Shown: positions 24,692-36,690 of the stretch, piece after piece
Numbering within the stretch: position 1 is the stretch's first letter
Layout of the letters: the number at the start of each line of letters is the position of its first letter
Program-made: the position numbers and the translations under genes
NCBI GenBank assembly: GCA_037127255.1
Contig: JBANSL010000019.1
Span: 17,259,001-17,323,000 of the forward strand
Direction: 5' to 3'
Length of the DNA stretch: 64,000 bases
From: Persicaria tinctoria
Taxonomy: Eukaryota > Streptophyta > Magnoliopsida > Caryophyllales > Polygonaceae
Notes under the pieces: generated by a model
Databases searched by the model: none
What the model saw: only the letters and a program-made list of their open reading frames with translations
Told to the model about the DNA's origin: nothing

Positions 24692-27600
24692 CTTCTACGA
24701 TCACCAACGACCTCTCGTCGGGGTGATTGCCCCGCCATGTCATTTACAGAGGGGGTATCCTCACATTGGAGCCCATCCACAGGGCTACCCGGCCTCTCCA
24801 ACGAGGTCATACCCGAGCCAACAGGGACTCCTTGGGCCCTCTCCGCACCAACATCACGCCTTCTCCTCTATGCAGCCGACATCTTCAGACTCTTCTTGGT
24901 ACATGGACACTGGTGCCACCTTCCACATGATGAACTCCTCAGGTAACCTCTCATCTATTTCTTTTAAGGGTCTTGCACACTCTATTATCGTCGGAAATGG
25001 TGGTCGTCTTGCTACTTCGGGGATTGGCCACGCCACATTCCAGACCCCAACCCACCCACTACACCTTAACGATGTCCTCATTGCCCTAAAGATTGTCAAA
25101 AACCTTATCTCTGTCCGTCGGTTCACTACTGACAACAACGTTTCCCTTACGTTTGATCCCTATGGTTTCTCTGTGAACGATCTTACCACGGGGGTTACTC
25201 GAATGAGATGTAACAGCACCGGGGAGCTCTACCCTGGCACACCACCTCCCGCGTCCAGTCAGTCGTGTCTGGTCGCCCTCTCGGCATCGTCGTCCAGCCT
25301 GTGGCATGCACGCCTAGGCCATCCCAGTGCTGCCGTTCTAGATGTCCTCCGTTCTCAGAGTCTTGTCACTTGTCCTACAGACCCACGCTCTAGTTTATAC
25401 TCTTCCTGCCAACTAGGCAAACATGTCAGACTGCCGTTCCAACGGTCTTTGACCTCTACCCTTGCTCCCTTTGATATCATTCATAGTGACATTTGGATCT
25501 CTCCTGTGCCTAGCAAGGAGGGTCACAAGTACTACCTCGTGTTTCTTGATGATTACACTCATTACTTATGGGTCTTCCCGTTGCATTTCAAGTCCCAAGT
25601 GTTTCCTGTCTTTGCCAGATTCCATACCTACATCAAAACACAGTTTCACATATCCATCAAATGTTTCTAATGTGACAATGACCGTGAATTTGACAACAAA
25701 GACTTTCACTCTTTCTTTGCCGCGAACGGGATCTCCTATCGCTTGTCTTGCCCCTATACTTCTCAGCAGAATGGCAAGGCAAAACGAATCATCAGAACCA
25801 TTACCGACATGATGCGCTCTCTCCTCTTCCACGCATCTATTCCCCTTTCCTATTGGCCTCACGCCTTATCCATCACATGTTATCTCCTAAACATTCTCCC
25901 TTCCACTACCCTACACCATCGCTCGCCAGTTCAGACACTTTTTTTCCGCCGTGCCTAGGTATGATCACCTTCGCACCTTCGGGTGCTTGTGTTTCCCAAA
26001 CCAGTCATCCACAGCCCCACACAAGCTTCATCCGCGCTCCACTCCATGTGTCTTTCTTGGCTACCCCTCTGATCATCGCGGTTACCTCTGCCTTGATATC
26101 AAGACCCACAAGATCATTCTATCCCGTCATGTCACCTTTGATGAGTCGCGATTCCCCTTTGCGTCTCCCACACCCCCTGTGTCTCCGTCAGAGTCAGAGT
26201 CACCATTCTCACACTTTCTTTTTCCCCATAGCTCTTCCGGTGCTCCTGCCTCTCCCCCTCCCCCCCCACCACCACCCCCTACCACCAGACCGCACACCCG
26301 CAGCGTCTCCGGTGTCTTTCGACCCCGCCAGATCATCTCCATGACCGCCGCACATTGCCCTGCCATCCAAACACATGACCTTGCAGCCTCGTCCCCTAGC
26401 CAAGAACCCATGCCGCGGGCGTATCACGTTGCTGCGCCCGCAGCCCATCAACTTCCCCCCCCCTTCCCCCCCTTGCTACTGGCGGCGACCGCAACATCAT
26501 GCTGCGGCTGCAGCCATTCAACCCGCGGCGGGCATGCTGCGCCCGCCGCATTACCCGTTGCCTTTACCTTCCACGCCCGTAGCATTGCTGCGCCCGCCGC
26601 TCCTCCCCCAGGCTTCGCCCCCGTCCTTCCTTCTCCCTCTGACTCCCAATCAAACTCTGCCCCCCCCCCCCCCCCCCCCCCGCCCTCCCTTTCCCCCATT
26701 CCCACCTCTCACAAAACAGCCCTCCTCGACCCGAATTGGCAGGCGGCTTTGCTCGACGAATACAGGGCCCTTACGAAAAATGGTACTTGGGTTCTTGTCT
26801 CTCACCCTCCTGAGGCGAACGTCACCCGCTGTACGTGGCTCTTCCGTCATAAGTTTTGCTCTGATGGGACGTTGGAGCGCTACAAAGCCCGTCTTGTGGT
26901 CAACGGTCGATCTCAGCAGGCATGTATTGATTAAGATGAGACATTCAGCCACGTGGTCAAGCTTGCCACTATCTATGTGGTCTTGAGTTTAGCTCTGTTG
27001 TGCAACTGGGCCATCCATCAGTTAGATGTCAAGAATGCCTTTCTGCATGGTCATCTGAATGAGACGGTCTACATGTTTCAACCGCCGGGGTTTGCTGATG
27101 CTGAGCGTCTGAAGCATGTCTGTCTCCTCAAGCGCTCTCTGTATGGTCTGAAACAGGCTCCGCGGGCTTGGTTCCAGCGTTTTGCCTCTCATCTGCTCCG
27201 TTTGGGTTTCACTGGCAGCCATTCGGATACGTCTCTGTTTATCTATCGCAGAGGCTCAGACTTGGCATTCCTCCTGCTATATGTTGACGACATCATTCTC
27301 ACCGCCTCTTCTGATACTCTTCGGACGTCCATTATTTCGCAATTGAGTGCGGAATTCACCATGTCTGATCTGGGTCAGTTGTCTTACTTCTTGGGTGTTG
27401 CTGTTCAGCATCATGCGTCTGGTCTGTTTCTCTCGTAGAGTAAGTATGTTGCTGAGATTGTTGCTCGGGCTAAGATGGTCAACTGCAATCCAGTCGCCAC
27501 CCCTGTCGATACATCCAACAAGCTCAGTGCTCATTCTGGTCCTTTGGTTGATGATCCGACATTGTACAGGAGCCTCTCTGGTGCTCTTCAGTATCTCACT

Positions 27601-28245
27601 TTCACCCGGCCAGATATCAGTTACGCCGTTCAGCAGATCTGCTTGTTCATGCATGCACCAAGGGAGTCTCACTTCCAGGCGTTGAAGCGGATCATTCGGT
27701 ACATCAGCGGCACCCTCGAGCTCGGCACCACGATCACTCCTTCCTCGAAGCTTGATCTTGTTGCTTACACTGATGCGGATTGGGGTGGTTGTCCTGATAC
27801 ATGTCGCTCCACGTCTGGTTACTGTGTCTTCTTCAACGACACCCTTGTGTCATGGTCAGCCAAGCGTCAGTCTGCCGTGTCTCGCTCCAACGCCGAGGCA
27901 GAATTCAGGGGTGTTGCCAATGTTGTCTCCGAGTGCTCTTGGCTCCGCAATCTCCTGCTTGAGCTCCGTTGCCCTCTTCAGAAGGCCACTCTCGTCTACA
28001 CTGACAACGTCTCCGCCGTCTGTCTGGCTAGAAACCCAGTCCAGCATCAACGCACGAAGCACATTGAGCTTGATCTCCACTTCGTCAGGGACAAGGTTGC
28101 CATTGGACATTTCCGCGTTCTACATGTCCCGTCCTCTTATCAGTATGCTGATATATTCACCAAGGGTTTACCTAGACAATTGTTCATTGATTTTCGTTCC
28201 AGTCTCACTGTACGGACCCCTCCCGTTTCGACTGCGGGGGTTTGA
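24692..28245 (+). pseudogene. copia pol polyprotein remnant
   Basis: Protease motif WYMDTGATFHM near 24900, GAG-pre-integrase SSLWHARLGHPS near 25290, integrase core with DIWISPVP and DDYTHYLWVFP, CPYTSQQNGKAKR, then reverse transcriptase with LDVKNAFLHGHLNE, SLYGLKQAPRAW and LLYVDDIIL, and RNase H with DADWGGCPDTCRSTSGYC to the end. Broken by in-frame stops at 25668-25670, 26932-26934 and 27436-27438 and a frameshift near 25945. A proline-rich low-complexity linker with a C run (about 26661-26680) separates integrase and reverse transcriptase. Start placement at 24692 (ATGGCC) is a guess. Confidence 0.88.
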
Positions 28246-28389
28246 TAGATTACATAGGTCTCCTCATGTATAGTGGGCTAAAAGCCCGTTAAAGTCCAAT
28301 ACCTTTGTAACATATATATATATATATATATGTTTATCAATGAATGGAAACCCTCAAGGAGGACTTTACATCAATTCTATCATTCTACA
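28243..28389 (+). repeat. 3' LTR of the copia element
   Basis: 147 bp; the TA tract is only about 22 bp (about 28311-28332), which accounts for almost all the length difference from the 5' LTR. Preceded by the purine tract GCGGGGG at 28234-28240. Confidence 0.92.
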
Positions 28390-28394
28390 AAAAC

Positions 28395-28660
28395 GAGTGC
28401 CGAATGGCGCGACTTTTGTCTAAAGTGTCATTTCGGACGAGAATATACAGTTTTGAATCGGACTCCACACCATTGTCAATAGGGTCATTGTACATATACA
28501 TAAGACGAACAATCTTATCTGCAACAATGTTGAATTCTCTGAAAATATGATGAATAATAGAAATAAAGATCCAATATGGTATTAGATTGTAAAAGCTCTG
28601 GGAGAATATGAGTTGGAGTGTCCCACATTGGTTATAAAATGAATCCAAGTCTTGCATATA
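28395..28660 (-). pseudogene. LINE RNase H C-terminal relic
   Basis: The minus strand reads IHHIFREFNIVADKIVRL and then a run ending at the copia insertion point, resembling the HVxREANxVADxLA end of LINE RNase H domains. The copia target duplication lies at its 3' edge, so the retrotransposon probably landed in this older relic. The part beyond the insertion (near 23820-23860) is too short to confirm. Confidence 0.45.
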
Positions 28661-29734
28661 AGCCGGTGGGCTACCCTACCTAACACCAATTGGTTTTAGG
28701 ATGAAACACCACCCGACTTGTGTGCTCGGCTTGATTGACGCGTGTGCGCTTGACGTACGTAGCCCCCCACGTCGGATGACCCACCGTAATTTAACAAGCT
28801 CTATGTTCCAAGATACTTCCGATCAAATTATCCCACTCGATGAGGAGATTATATATATACCCGCTCAATAGTGCTGTCATTACAAGTTCCATGTCCCAAA
28901 ATCAATATGTTTAATTATCTTTACCAAATTGAAATGAATAAAAATTTGGAAGGAAAAGAGGTAAACCTTATTCGCATATATCTAATATTATAAGGTGCGC
29001 CAAAATTTAATTTGTGGACTATTATCAAGTTTGAACGCATTTTCAGTTTCGGAATAGGTGGCCATCACTCATCAGTAGTGCAAGCAGAATATCAGAGAAG
29101 ATTTAAAAACTTGTTGATAGGTACAACTGACAGTGGCAAAAAAAAAGAAAAAAAAAAAAGAGGGGGCACAATTATAAAACAAAGTTGTGGTATTATTTTG
29201 GATTGATTAATATGGCAGCAAGTCAATAAATTATGTTATTTTATGATAAAAGTTCGTCGATTTATGATAAAATGTCGTTGTTTTCCGGTTAAAAATAATA
29301 TAAATAAATGAAATAGCGGAAGTAGAAAAATCTAACAAAATAAGAATAAAAAATATAATATAATAAATATCGAGTCAATGAGAAATATAACTTCTCGTTT
29401 TGAAGCTGTTTTGAATTGTCGTATGTAAATGATAATCCAAGTAAAATATAAAAATATTATAGTTTATTGAAATAAAATTAAAGTGATTAATATATCTTTG
29501 ATTTTTCAAATTCACAAGCTTTTTACTCAAAAGTATTATTATATATCAAAACGATAGATAAAAAAAAAAAAACGAATAAACATTTCGTTGGAGGAAGGAA
29601 TGGGCACGTGCTGCCCCTTGCTGGCGTTGCTGCACCATGCATTTATAGGTACTATACTTGCCATCAGAAAGGAGTTACCGTATATAGTTGCGTTGCACTC
29701 CATGGCATGTATAAAAGTTAAGGACCATGATACA
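28661..29734. other. Intergenic DNA with a possible LTR scrap
   Basis: Around 28615-28720 the phrase GTGTCCCACATTGGTTAT and CCAATTGGTTTTAGGATGAA resemble motifs found in LTRs of small plant LTR elements, but no ends or duplication could be placed. The remainder is AT-rich. No gene is supported. Confidence 0.3.
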
Positions 29735-30798
29735 TTTACACTAGGTGTAAAATTAAAATTTTACACTACAAATAATAATATGATATGTGGCGAAAATATT
29801 ATACAAAAGTAACTAAAAGTCTACAAGTCTAGTTTTTCTTCTTTTCTTACTCATGATAACCTACTCCACTCATCATCAATAAATGTGGATCCCATTCAAT
29901 ATAAAATTTTCATTTATTTAAAAAACTACACTGATTTGGGACACCACCCACACTTATATAAATAACTCATACTCCGTATATAATTACAGCAACAACTACC
30001 AAGTATTACAACTACTGTGCAATTAAAGTTGTTTTTAGTTTACAAATTACAACGTTATTTTAGTTTATAATGTTTATTCAAGAAATGTGTATCAGTGTAT
30101 ATATAATATATAGTTACGTATATTTTTTGATCTTTTATTAATATTATGTTTTAAATAAATAAAAATATTACATATATGCGGGACGGGACGAGGATTTTTC
30201 GTCCCGCGTCCCGCCCCGCATACTTTTTGTGGAACGGGATCGGGACGGAATTAAAAAAAAAATCTCAAATCCCACTGGAATCGGGACGGGATTTATGCCT
30301 CATTTTTTTATTGATTTTTTTCCTTTTTGTTAATAAAAAACTAGCAGAATTTTATTTACATAAACTCTTAAAGTTATTAAAAATTTAAAAGTATGTTGAT
30401 TTGTTAAATATTAATTTGTTATATATTTTTCTGATAAAAAAATTGTTATATATTTTAAAATTTACTTTTTTTTTAAAAATAATATCCTAAAAACCAAGTA
30501 TTTGTTTAATGTAATAGATGTATAATTATATATAATACATTGAATAAATATTATGGGCATAACAATAAAATGTAACATTTCTTTTACAAAATGTTTTTCA
30601 AAAAATAAAAATGAAATACTCCTAAACATCATCTAATTTATTAGTCTTGAAAATAATAACTAACTAATGATGGTAAAAGTAATTATCATTGTTAAATTAC
30701 TTTTTGCTTTTTAAATTATTTTTACTTTTAGACATGTGGGTGGAAATCATGCAATTTAATTGGTAGTGTAAATTATTAACTTTTACACTAGATGTAAA
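29735..30798. mobile_element. Possible inverted-repeat element of about 1.06 kb
   Basis: TTTACACTAGGTGTAAAA near 29735 is mirrored by TTTTACACTAGATGTAAA near 30781-30798, with inner TTACACTAC/GTAGTGTAAA also mirrored. Each end is itself palindromic. The interior is AT-rich and includes a GGGACGGG/CGTCCCG patch near 30180-30260. No clean target duplication was seen. Confidence 0.45.
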
Positions 30799-31411
30799 GG
30801 TAGACTTTTTCAAAAGTTAAATCTGAAATATTAGTGTACTTGCTTATACTTAAGAATAGTGGCACATCCAGAATTGTTTGTTAGTGGGGACTAGTAAAAT
30901 TTTCGCGATTTTTTTTTGCATGTACATGTGAAAAGTAATTTTTTTGTTTAAATATATTAGAGAAAACCTTAAATTTATAGTTTAAATAGTTATTTTTAGT
31001 AGAAATATAAAAAAAATCTTTATTTTTTTATATGTAGAAAAGAAAGTTTTTGTTTAAATATATTGAAAAAAATCTTTATTTTTTTATTTAATTAAATAAT
31101 TAGATATTTTTTAGTAGAAGAAAACTAATTAAAAAAAAAAGTGAGGCAACCAGGTCAAACCTCATGACTGAAAAGGTAATAAATAACCATCCATTCCAAC
31201 TAAGCTAAAGTATCTTGGAGTAGTTATTCTTTTTACATTATTTTGTAAAAGTAGTTAAAAGTTACCAAAAAAATCCATAACATTATGGGGTTTCAGCCTT
31301 CCCAAACGCCCCTAATATCAGCAACTTTTTAAGAATCACCTTTTAGTTTTTACAGCCTACGTTCAAAAACAATACACGTAAGTCGTTGTCAGAAACAATG
31401 ACTTATATATT
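30799..31411. other. AT-rich intergenic DNA
   Basis: No gene, RNA or defined repeat recognised. Confidence 0.5.
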
Positions 31412-31677
31412 TGTTGAGTATATTGTGTCTTGTACATCAGCTTAGGCAAGTGGTTAGATGTTAGTTAGTCTCCAACTGAATGAACTTACCACGTCAGTTT
31501 GTAAATTGAGGATATATACCTCCTTGCTTGTTCATTGTACGTAGAACCAAGAACTTCAGTTTTACACAAATGCAAGAACCTGTTGTTCATCTCTCTTTTA
31601 TTCTCTCTCATTTTCTTCACTCACATTTGATCTGATTAAGCTCGAATTCAATCTATTTCGAGCTTAATTCATCATCA
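31412..31677 (+). repeat. Probable solo LTR (266 bp)
   Basis: Begins TGTTGAGTATATTG, as many plant copia LTRs do, ends TTCATCATCA, and is flanked by ATATT at 31407-31411 and 31678-31682. It contains a run of TCTCTC/TTTTATTCTC pyrimidines typical of LTR R/U5. No internal domain is attached. The duplication is AT-rich and could be chance. Confidence 0.5.
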
Positions 31678-31682
31678 ATATT

Positions 31683-32814
31683 TTAATATTTGTTTTAAAT
31701 CTTGGGTAAAGTCTTCAAAAATCTTTGAAACAGTGACTTTACCCTAATTTGATTAATTCTCAAAAATCTTTCAGATTTTGACTATTTTCATAATAACTTT
31801 CCGTTTTTTTTTTGGCTATTTTTAAAAAAAAAATTCCTCAATTTCCTGCAAAGATCCCAAAACATATATACAAACAAGTGGAAATGAATAGCTTGTAGTT
31901 TCCCACCATCTAAGAATGCATTCTAGTAGAAGTAGAACAGTCTTAATTTAGGATAGCACTGACACCGCGTAGTAGTAGCATGTGCCGGAAAGTTTGAACC
32001 GATGGAGATATATTATAAAAGGGATGAGCCAGTTAATACCGGTTCCAGATGATATCTATATATATATGCACTGGTTGGTGTTGAAGAAAGTATATGATCA
32101 TCAAGAAATTCCCATGATTGTCCAATTCCAAGCTGCTATATATTAATATTGACATACGATCCACTCCAACAGAAAACACTATTTCAGTGGATCGATCGAG
32201 TAAGAAGAAGACCATACAATATTGTTATAAGCTAGCTAGCTAGCAGAGATGTCAATGATATCAAGGGACCAACATATATATATATAACTGTTAGTTGATG
32301 GATATATATAGAACTTGTTTCTGATTATTGGAGTACCAGAGTCTGTCCAATTGGGATATTTCTCAATGTTTGCAGAAAAATCAGCCTAAACCTAATACTG
32401 CAATTGCCCATTCATACAAACTAACAGATCATGCTAGCAAATATTCAAAGGTTCAAGTCATTCTCAACAATCTTGCTGGTTTTTAAATGCAATTATAGGT
32501 AATAGTAATAGAATGTATGTACAAAGGAACCATTAATGGAGTGTTTGAGATTTTAATCTGTTACAGAATTTACACAAAAATCATCCCTCTATTTGCAGAA
32601 ATATGTTCAAGAATAACCTTACCTCAATCTCTTCATTGCCTTTAGTTGATGAAATTCATAGATCACCACTATTAGCAATTCTATAGCCAAGCAACTAGCC
32701 AACTATTCATAGATCACCACTATTTGGACATTTATTTCAGACATTTTTTATGATTTTTCATTTAGGGGAGCATAGTCAACAACGGTAATGATTGATTTTA
32801 TCTTACTCCTTCTT
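31683..32814. other. Intergenic DNA
   Basis: AT-rich, with TA runs near 32050 and 32275. No coding or repeat unit recognised. Confidence 0.5.
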
Positions 32815-33025
32815 ATCGCTTCAGAAATTATGTGCCTTTCAGATACGTCACATCTTCAGAGAAAGCAATCGTAAAACTGGTCGTCTTTCTCACCTGGATT
32901 CGAATTTTCCAACTCATATCTACCTGCTGATGCGACGCTTTCCAGTCATCTTGGTTAGATTGTTTATCAGTCTTCAAAAAAAAAAGGCAATAATTGATCT
33001 CATACTATCATCCAACAAAAAATAA
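32815..33025 (+). pseudogene. LINE RNase H C-terminal relic
   Basis: Reads CAFQIRHIFRESNRKTGRLSH followed by a short tail and an A run near 32975, matching the end of a LINE RNase H domain and 3' tail. Only the last 60 or so codons remain. Confidence 0.5.
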
Positions 33026-33084
33026 TGATACGTTATGCATTTATTTTCTCAGTTAATAATTGTAATCCTTTTAAGATTACAACT

Positions 33085-33220
33085 CGCCCCATTCACCCGC
33101 CCCGCATACCCGCATAAATGTCTCATCTTGGTTAGATGGATGGATTATGGGTGAAGATTTTTCACCCATTACCCACCCCATTAACCCGCCCCATTCACCC
33201 GCCCCGCATACCCGCATAAA
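33085..33220. repeat. 34-bp direct repeat rich in CACCCGCCCC
   Basis: A 34-bp stretch beginning CGCCCCATTCACCCGCCCCG occurs at 33085-33118 and again at 33187-33220. Related GGGCGGG/CCCGCCCC words recur near 30180 and, inverted, near 42280-42410. Probably part of a dispersed repeat family. Confidence 0.7.
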
Positions 33221-34299
33221 ACCCTAAAAGTTTATCTATATATGTGTGTGATTTGACTATTTTACCCTTTTCAATTGAAAATGTAAGTTATTTTTTTCTA
33301 ATTGTATTTGTCTATCTTTTTTTTTTTACATCTTTAATAGAGAACATATAGTTTTAGGGCTATTTGCAAAACTAACCTAAATACCCGGTTGGATTGCGGG
33401 AGTTAACCCCAAAAAAAAAAATGCAAAGTAACCGGCTTCTCACAGCCTGCAACCGGTTGGAGAGAGAAAAGCGCGCAACAGTGAGAGAGGAAGGGAAGGA
33501 TGAGGGAAGACGCCGTCGTTGGAGGCGGGGTTCGCGACTCTAGGCGATAGGCCTCCGGGCTCGACGGGAGGGCTTGAGCGCAGTCATCTTGGTCCTTCTT
33601 CCTCCCATTCGTCTCCCATGGCGGCCCCAAACCCGGATGCCATTGTTGCGGTCGATCCTGTCGCTAGGAAATTTCTCCAAATCTGGCAGATTTTGAGGCT
33701 AGTGGTGCACGACTCCTACGAAATTGAAGGCAATTGCTAAGGTCGATAGAGGCAGCTATGAGTCGAAGGCAGTTGTTGATCGATTGTAAGTGAAAATTCT
33801 AGGGTTAAGGTTTTGGCATCTCCCTGATTTTCCATCTATTAAACCTAATTTAGGGATACATAGATAGAAATTGTTGATTTGGGGTTTTGATTTCTATAGT
33901 GTAAATTAGGGTTTTGATTCCTGCTTCCTAATGGTCCTGGATTTCAATTTTCAGTCACAATTTTGATTTCTTGCTTTGGGATGACAGGATAAGAGCTTTA
34001 ATGCTTTACTTTTATACTCAAAACTCCCCCAACATCAGTTCTCCTTCTTAAAGCTGTAGGTACTACTTAATCGCTCATCAGATTTGTCCAATTTCGTTTC
34101 AATTGCTACCAAAGCTATGTTAATATAAGTTCATGTCATGTATCCAGGATTTGAATGACATGTTAATATAAGTTCATGTCATGTATGCAGGATTTTCTTT
34201 GATCGATCTGATGTACCAAAGCTATGTTTTGATGTGTACAAACTATGCTGCGTTTTATTGTAATGGCTGTCAATTACACTAGTACAAAAAAGGTCTTGC

Positions 34300-34870
34300 A
34301 CAACGGTTATTTATTAACATAAACAATGGTTATTGCACTGTTGTCTATGTCAGTGCGTTTTTAGTTGAAACAACGGTTTGACCTATGACAACGGTTCTTA
34401 TAAACAACGGTTATAACCGTTGTCTAAGATATTATATAACCGTTGTCTATGAGACTCCAAAATTTTGAACAATCAATATTACACAGTTATAACCGTTGTT
34501 TATGTGTCATATAACCGTTGTTTATGTGCCATTAAACCGTTGATTATGTGTTATATAACCGTTGTTTATGTACAATCTAATTGTTGTCTAGGTGAACTAT
34601 AACCGTTGTCTATGTGCTATATAACCGTTGTTTATATCCCATATTCCCGTTGTCTAAATTCCGTTTAACCGTTGTGTAAATACAATTGAATCGTTGTCTA
34701 TATACAATCTAACCGTTGTATATGTATATTTCAACCATTGTGTATGTACCAAATAACTGTTGTCTAAACTCCATTTAGCCGTTGTCTAAATATAAATGAA
34801 CTGCTGTCTATATACAATATAACCGTTGTCTAAATATAAATAAACTGCTGTCTATATACAATATAACCCT
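34300..34870 (+). repeat. Left subterminal repeat array of the CACTA element
   Basis: About twenty degenerate copies of AACCGTTGTCTATG (variants TTTATG, CTAAAT) at roughly 20-25 bp spacing. The inverse array lies at 38845-39390. Such arrays bind the element's transposase in the En/Spm group. Confidence 0.85.
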
Positions 34871-34999
34871 AAATATAAAATTTAAAAAGAGAAATCGAAG
34901 AGAAAAGGGTGCATGGAAACGAAAAGCGGTCATAGCTGCGAAATAATCAAGGAGAGGTGAATCTACAGGCATATCAGAGCCTTGATGAAAAGAAGGTTC

Positions 35000-36172
35000 C
35001 ACATCAATGGAGGAATTATCTGGGCAATGAAGGTTCTAGAGTTCCTAACTGCTCTGGAATTTCTACTTCACTGTCTTAAACCCTCGTCTTACTGATGGTT
35101 TCTGCAGCATCTAAATCTGCTGGAGGTTCAACTTCCTTTTTGTCCATAAAGGCCATGACAGGACCAAACAAAGGTTTCCTGTCAGTATTGGAAGACTGTT
35201 GTCCAGAAGCTGAAACAAACAAAAGAAAAATCAGTTCAAAGCAATATGTTCACAAAAACAGGCAAACACAAAAATCAAGACGCCAACAAATTGTCCAAAA
35301 CAGTTCAATGCAACAACCACAACCAGTAGCTTTCTCAAGGTTGTTGAATGAGAGCTAAACCTTTTTAGGTTCTATCACAATATCTTCAAAGATTTTGTTC
35401 TAGCTATAGATGTTCTTTGAAGTTGCATCTAGACATCCACTAACCATCTTTTGAGAATGACATCCTTAAAATCGGCAGTCATAACCGTTCATAGTTTGCC
35501 AACCCAACATAACCTTTGCCTGTGAAATAAACGCCATTGTAACTCCTAGGATTTTCAGCTGTGTGTCTTGTGCACACAGGATGGTTTTGGACTAAATAAT
35601 TTTAGGCATGTCACATTCCACCATTCCGGCACAACTTAACAAAACAGCTGCCAGAGATGACAGTCACATAATTGAAACTACTAAGTAATACAGAACAGCC
35701 GCAAGTATCTCTTGTCCTAGAGACTAGTTAGTAAAATACTAAACTATATGTAATAGTTATATAATCCACGAAAAGAAGCCCACCATAAAATCAAATTCTG
35801 GAAATCGAAGATCATGAAGTGAAGATTATGGACTGAAGATTATGGAAAAGAACAATGTAACTGTATCACAAATTAGTGAGCATAAAACTAGCAGTTCTAC
35901 ATATGCACTTAAAGACTATTTCTCAACTCACTCAATCACACAACAAAGGGAAGATAAAATCACAAATACTTCAAAATTCAAATTCCTAGTATAGGAAATA
36001 TAACTGATAAGGGAGAGGGGAAATGACCTTTGCTGGTGGACTCGGCATTGTCCCCATCAAAGAGAGCAGTATCAAAATTGCGCTCTATATTCTTAACGCT
36101 CTCGCTGAGCTTATTCACTGCCCCCGCCAAATCCAAATTTCCCAACGAAACCCTCCCACTAAACCAATCCAT
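35000..36172 (-). pseudogene. Captured 5' fragment of golgin candidate 5 (TMF-like golgin)
   Basis: Exon 1 (36172-36028) begins MDWFSGRVSLGN and continues LAGAVNKLSESVKNIERNFD, the distinctive N-terminus of plant golgin candidate 5, a Golgi coiled-coil protein. It ends in AAAG with GTCATT as donor. An acceptor TTTCAG at 35210-35212 opens exon 2 from 35209 in matching phase, reading SGQQSSNTDRKPLFGPVMAF and then stopping after TISKTRV. A shifted frame continues to about 35000. The coiled-coil body is absent, so this is a fragment carried by the CACTA element. The retained intron shows DNA-level capture. Confidence 0.75.
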
Positions 36173-36431
36173 ATGCTACAGGCTCTCCCAACTGAAAAAC
36201 TTATCTGATCTGGAAAAATCCCTTCCAACTCAAACCGATAAGAGCCTGCAAAATCGGAACCAAATCAAAACGGAGAAAACGAACAAATTTTCTCCATAAC
36301 TGGAACCAATTGATCTTTAGCTTCATCCATGGATCAGCGTACAAACAAGAAAATCGTAATATAAAAAGAATACACAGGATCGAGTACAAATATTCGTCTA
36401 AAGGGACCTGAGTTGTGATCGGTGGAAGCAA

Positions 36432-36690
36432 TTAACATGCCTTGGGAGGAAGAGAAGATCTAAGTAGCACCTGAAAATCCACATTGATACAACTTGCGAA
36501 CAAATGAGATGGAGTGGAGAGTGAAACGATACTGTGCTGAGTTACAGCTTTAGAATATTCCAACATCATTATTCCTAAGGCAGCTCTTCCTTCATGGGGG
36601 AATGTCAAGAAATTAAACAAAAGCTCGTCAATCACACCACTATCGAATTTGATTTCGTTGAGGCATGGGGAGTACTTCATATGTTGTCTT
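36432..36690 (-). pseudogene. Captured fragment resembling SEUSS-like (SLK/Ldb1-type) regulator
   Basis: The minus strand reads EIKFDSGVIDELLF and then GIMMLEYSKAV, words I associate with the LIM-binding-like domain of the plant co-regulators SEUSS and SLK. After KAV there is a GT that could be a donor and a TTTTCAG acceptor further on. Only about 45 recognisable codons remain. Identification is by memory of the motif, hence moderate confidence. It lies just upstream of the golgin piece in the same orientation. Confidence 0.5.

Noticed and set aside
25951..26940. Opposite-strand and out-of-frame ORFs in the proline-rich part of copia pol
   Set aside because: They are shadows of GC-rich, repetitive coding sequence, with no independent motif.
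29735..30798. Inverted-repeat block as a MULE
   Set aside because: Ends mirror each other, but neither a 9-bp nor an 8-bp flanking duplication could be found, so the superfamily is left open.
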